A program made the position numbers and the translations under genes. This document shows positions 7,065-7,542 of a DNA stretch of 7,542 bases, one piece after another. Numbering within the stretch: position 1 is the first letter of the stretch; every line of letters begins with the position of its first letter. The notes beneath the pieces were generated by a model. That model was not told the origin of the DNA, made no database searches, and saw only the letters and a list, made by a program, of their open reading frames with translations. The DNA lies in NCBI GenBank assembly GCA_028819955.1, contig JAPPKP010000137.1, positions 1 to 7,542 of the forward strand, written 5' to 3'. This DNA comes from Rhodospirillaceae bacterium. Lineage in GTDB: Bacteria > Pseudomonadota > Alphaproteobacteria > UBA828.

Positions 7065-7070
7065 GGGAGG
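7065..7070 (+). promoter_or_regulatory. Ribosome binding site deciding the GTG start of argD
   Basis: GGGAGG sits seven bases before GTG 7078. The next in-frame ATG, at 7093, would be 22 bases away, too far, so GTG is preferred. Confidence 0.7.
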
Positions 7071-7077
7071 CGCTGCC

Positions 7078-7542
7078 GTGTCCAGCTCATTGATGGCCAA
7101 CTATGGCCGCTTCGACCTCACCTTCGAGCGGGGCGAGGGGTCGTACCTCTATACGGCCGATGGCGAGCGCTATCTGGACTTCGGCTGCGGCATCGGGGTG
7201 ACCAGCCTAGGCCATGCGCATCCGCACGTGATCGCTGCGCTGGAGGCCCAGAGCAAGGAGCTGTGGCACGTCTCGAACCTCTACCATATTCCGCCGCAGG
7301 CGCGCCTTGCCGAGCGGCTGACCTCCGCGACGTTTGCCGACCGCGTGCTCTTCTGCAATTCCGGCGCGGAGGCGATGGAGTGCGCGATCAAGCTCGCGCG
7401 CATCTATCAGACCAGCCGCGGCGCGCCCGAGCGCTACCGTGTGGTGACGTTCCGCAACGCTTTTCACGGACGGACGCTCGCGACCATCGCGGCGGGGGCT
7501 CAGGCCAAGCACCTCAAGGGATTCGAGCCGGCCGTCGATGCC
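7078..7542 (+). CDS. argD: Acetylornithine aminotransferase (class III), N-terminal 155 codons
   Basis: This PLP-dependent class III aminotransferase converts N-acetylglutamate semialdehyde to N-acetylornithine with glutamate in arginine biosynthesis; ArgD often also serves as succinyl-diaminopimelate transaminase. Visible family marks are FERGEGSYLYTADGERYLDF near the N-terminus, the GHAHPHV segment (about 45-51), HVSNLYHIPPQARLAERL, the PLP-phosphate motif NSGAEAME (94-101) and the cofactor-stacking NAFHGRTLATIAAG (127-140). The PLP-binding lysine and the rest of the protein lie beyond the window. GTG 7078 is chosen because GGGAGG stands seven bases before it. The gene has its own predicted promoter 97 bases after the acetolactate synthase-like gene. 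No ARG-box-like AT-rich site is apparent. In many alphaproteobacteria argD is followed by argF, which could be checked downstream. Other class III transaminases of omega-amino acids are a less likely alternative. Confidence 0.92.
   Translation, partial: MSSSLMANYGRFDLTFERGEGSYLYTADGERYLDFGCGIGVTSLGHAHPHVIAALEAQSKELWHVSNLYHIPPQARLAERLTSATFADRVLFCNSGAEAMECAIKLARIYQTSRGAPERYRVVTFRNAFHGRTLATIAAGAQAKHLKGFEPAVDA

Noticed and set aside
5178..7100. 640-codon minus-strand open frame opposite the acetolactate synthase-like gene
   Set aside because: Composition is typical of a GC-rich antisense shadow (His/Arg/Asp/Val-rich, no motif), and it lies opposite a clear enzyme.
1..7542. CRISPR array, tRNA, rRNA, insertion sequence or riboswitch
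   Set aside because: No regularly spaced repeats, no cloverleaf or rRNA-like stretch, no transposase and no recognisable riboswitch core were seen; gaps between genes are all shorter than about 165 bases.

Overview
The window is GC-rich throughout and densely coded, with no gene-free stretch longer than about 165 bases. Short Shine-Dalgarno sites of GGGAGG type, TTGAC-type -35 elements, and the close resemblance of the last gene to alphaproteobacterial ArgD suggest an alphaproteobacterium. That assignment is an inference from style and protein memory, not a database result.

Left part (1-2072, minus strand): three tightly packed genes read leftward. They are an ArsC/YfgD-type thioredoxin-fold reductase (2072-1725), a histone-deacetylase-superfamily amidohydrolase (1707-757, GTG start) and a zinc-lobe-containing MDR alcohol dehydrogenase/quinone reductase (760 to beyond the left edge). 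The second and third genes overlap by ATGA, so this is very probably one operon. Middle left (2071-4500, plus strand): a large, multi-membrane-span MscS-family mechanosensitive channel reads rightward. Its only ATG start shares a CATG palindrome with the arsC start codon, so the two divergent genes have no intergenic space at all.

Middle (4490-5198): a compact type II toxin-antitoxin cassette follows. It has a BrnT-family RNase toxin and, overlapping it by 26 bases, a protein with a BrnA-like N-terminal segment but an XRE helix-turn-helix DNA-binding domain. A perfect 17-bp palindrome lies between the -35 and -10 elements just before the toxin ATG, and the toxin mRNA looks leaderless. The cassette is bracketed by two inverted repeats that could act as terminators.

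Right part (5215-7542, plus strand): an acetolactate-synthase-like ThDP enzyme of the catabolic (AlsS-like, no RFDDR motif) type, then the start of argD (acetylornithine aminotransferase), truncated by the window edge. Each has its own TTGACT-type promoter, and the two promoters share a 20-of-23 identical block, which suggests common control or duplication.

The genes form no single obvious pathway. The most system-like element is the BrnT/XRE module with its palindromic operator. The other genes are ordinary housekeeping or accessory metabolism and osmotic protection.
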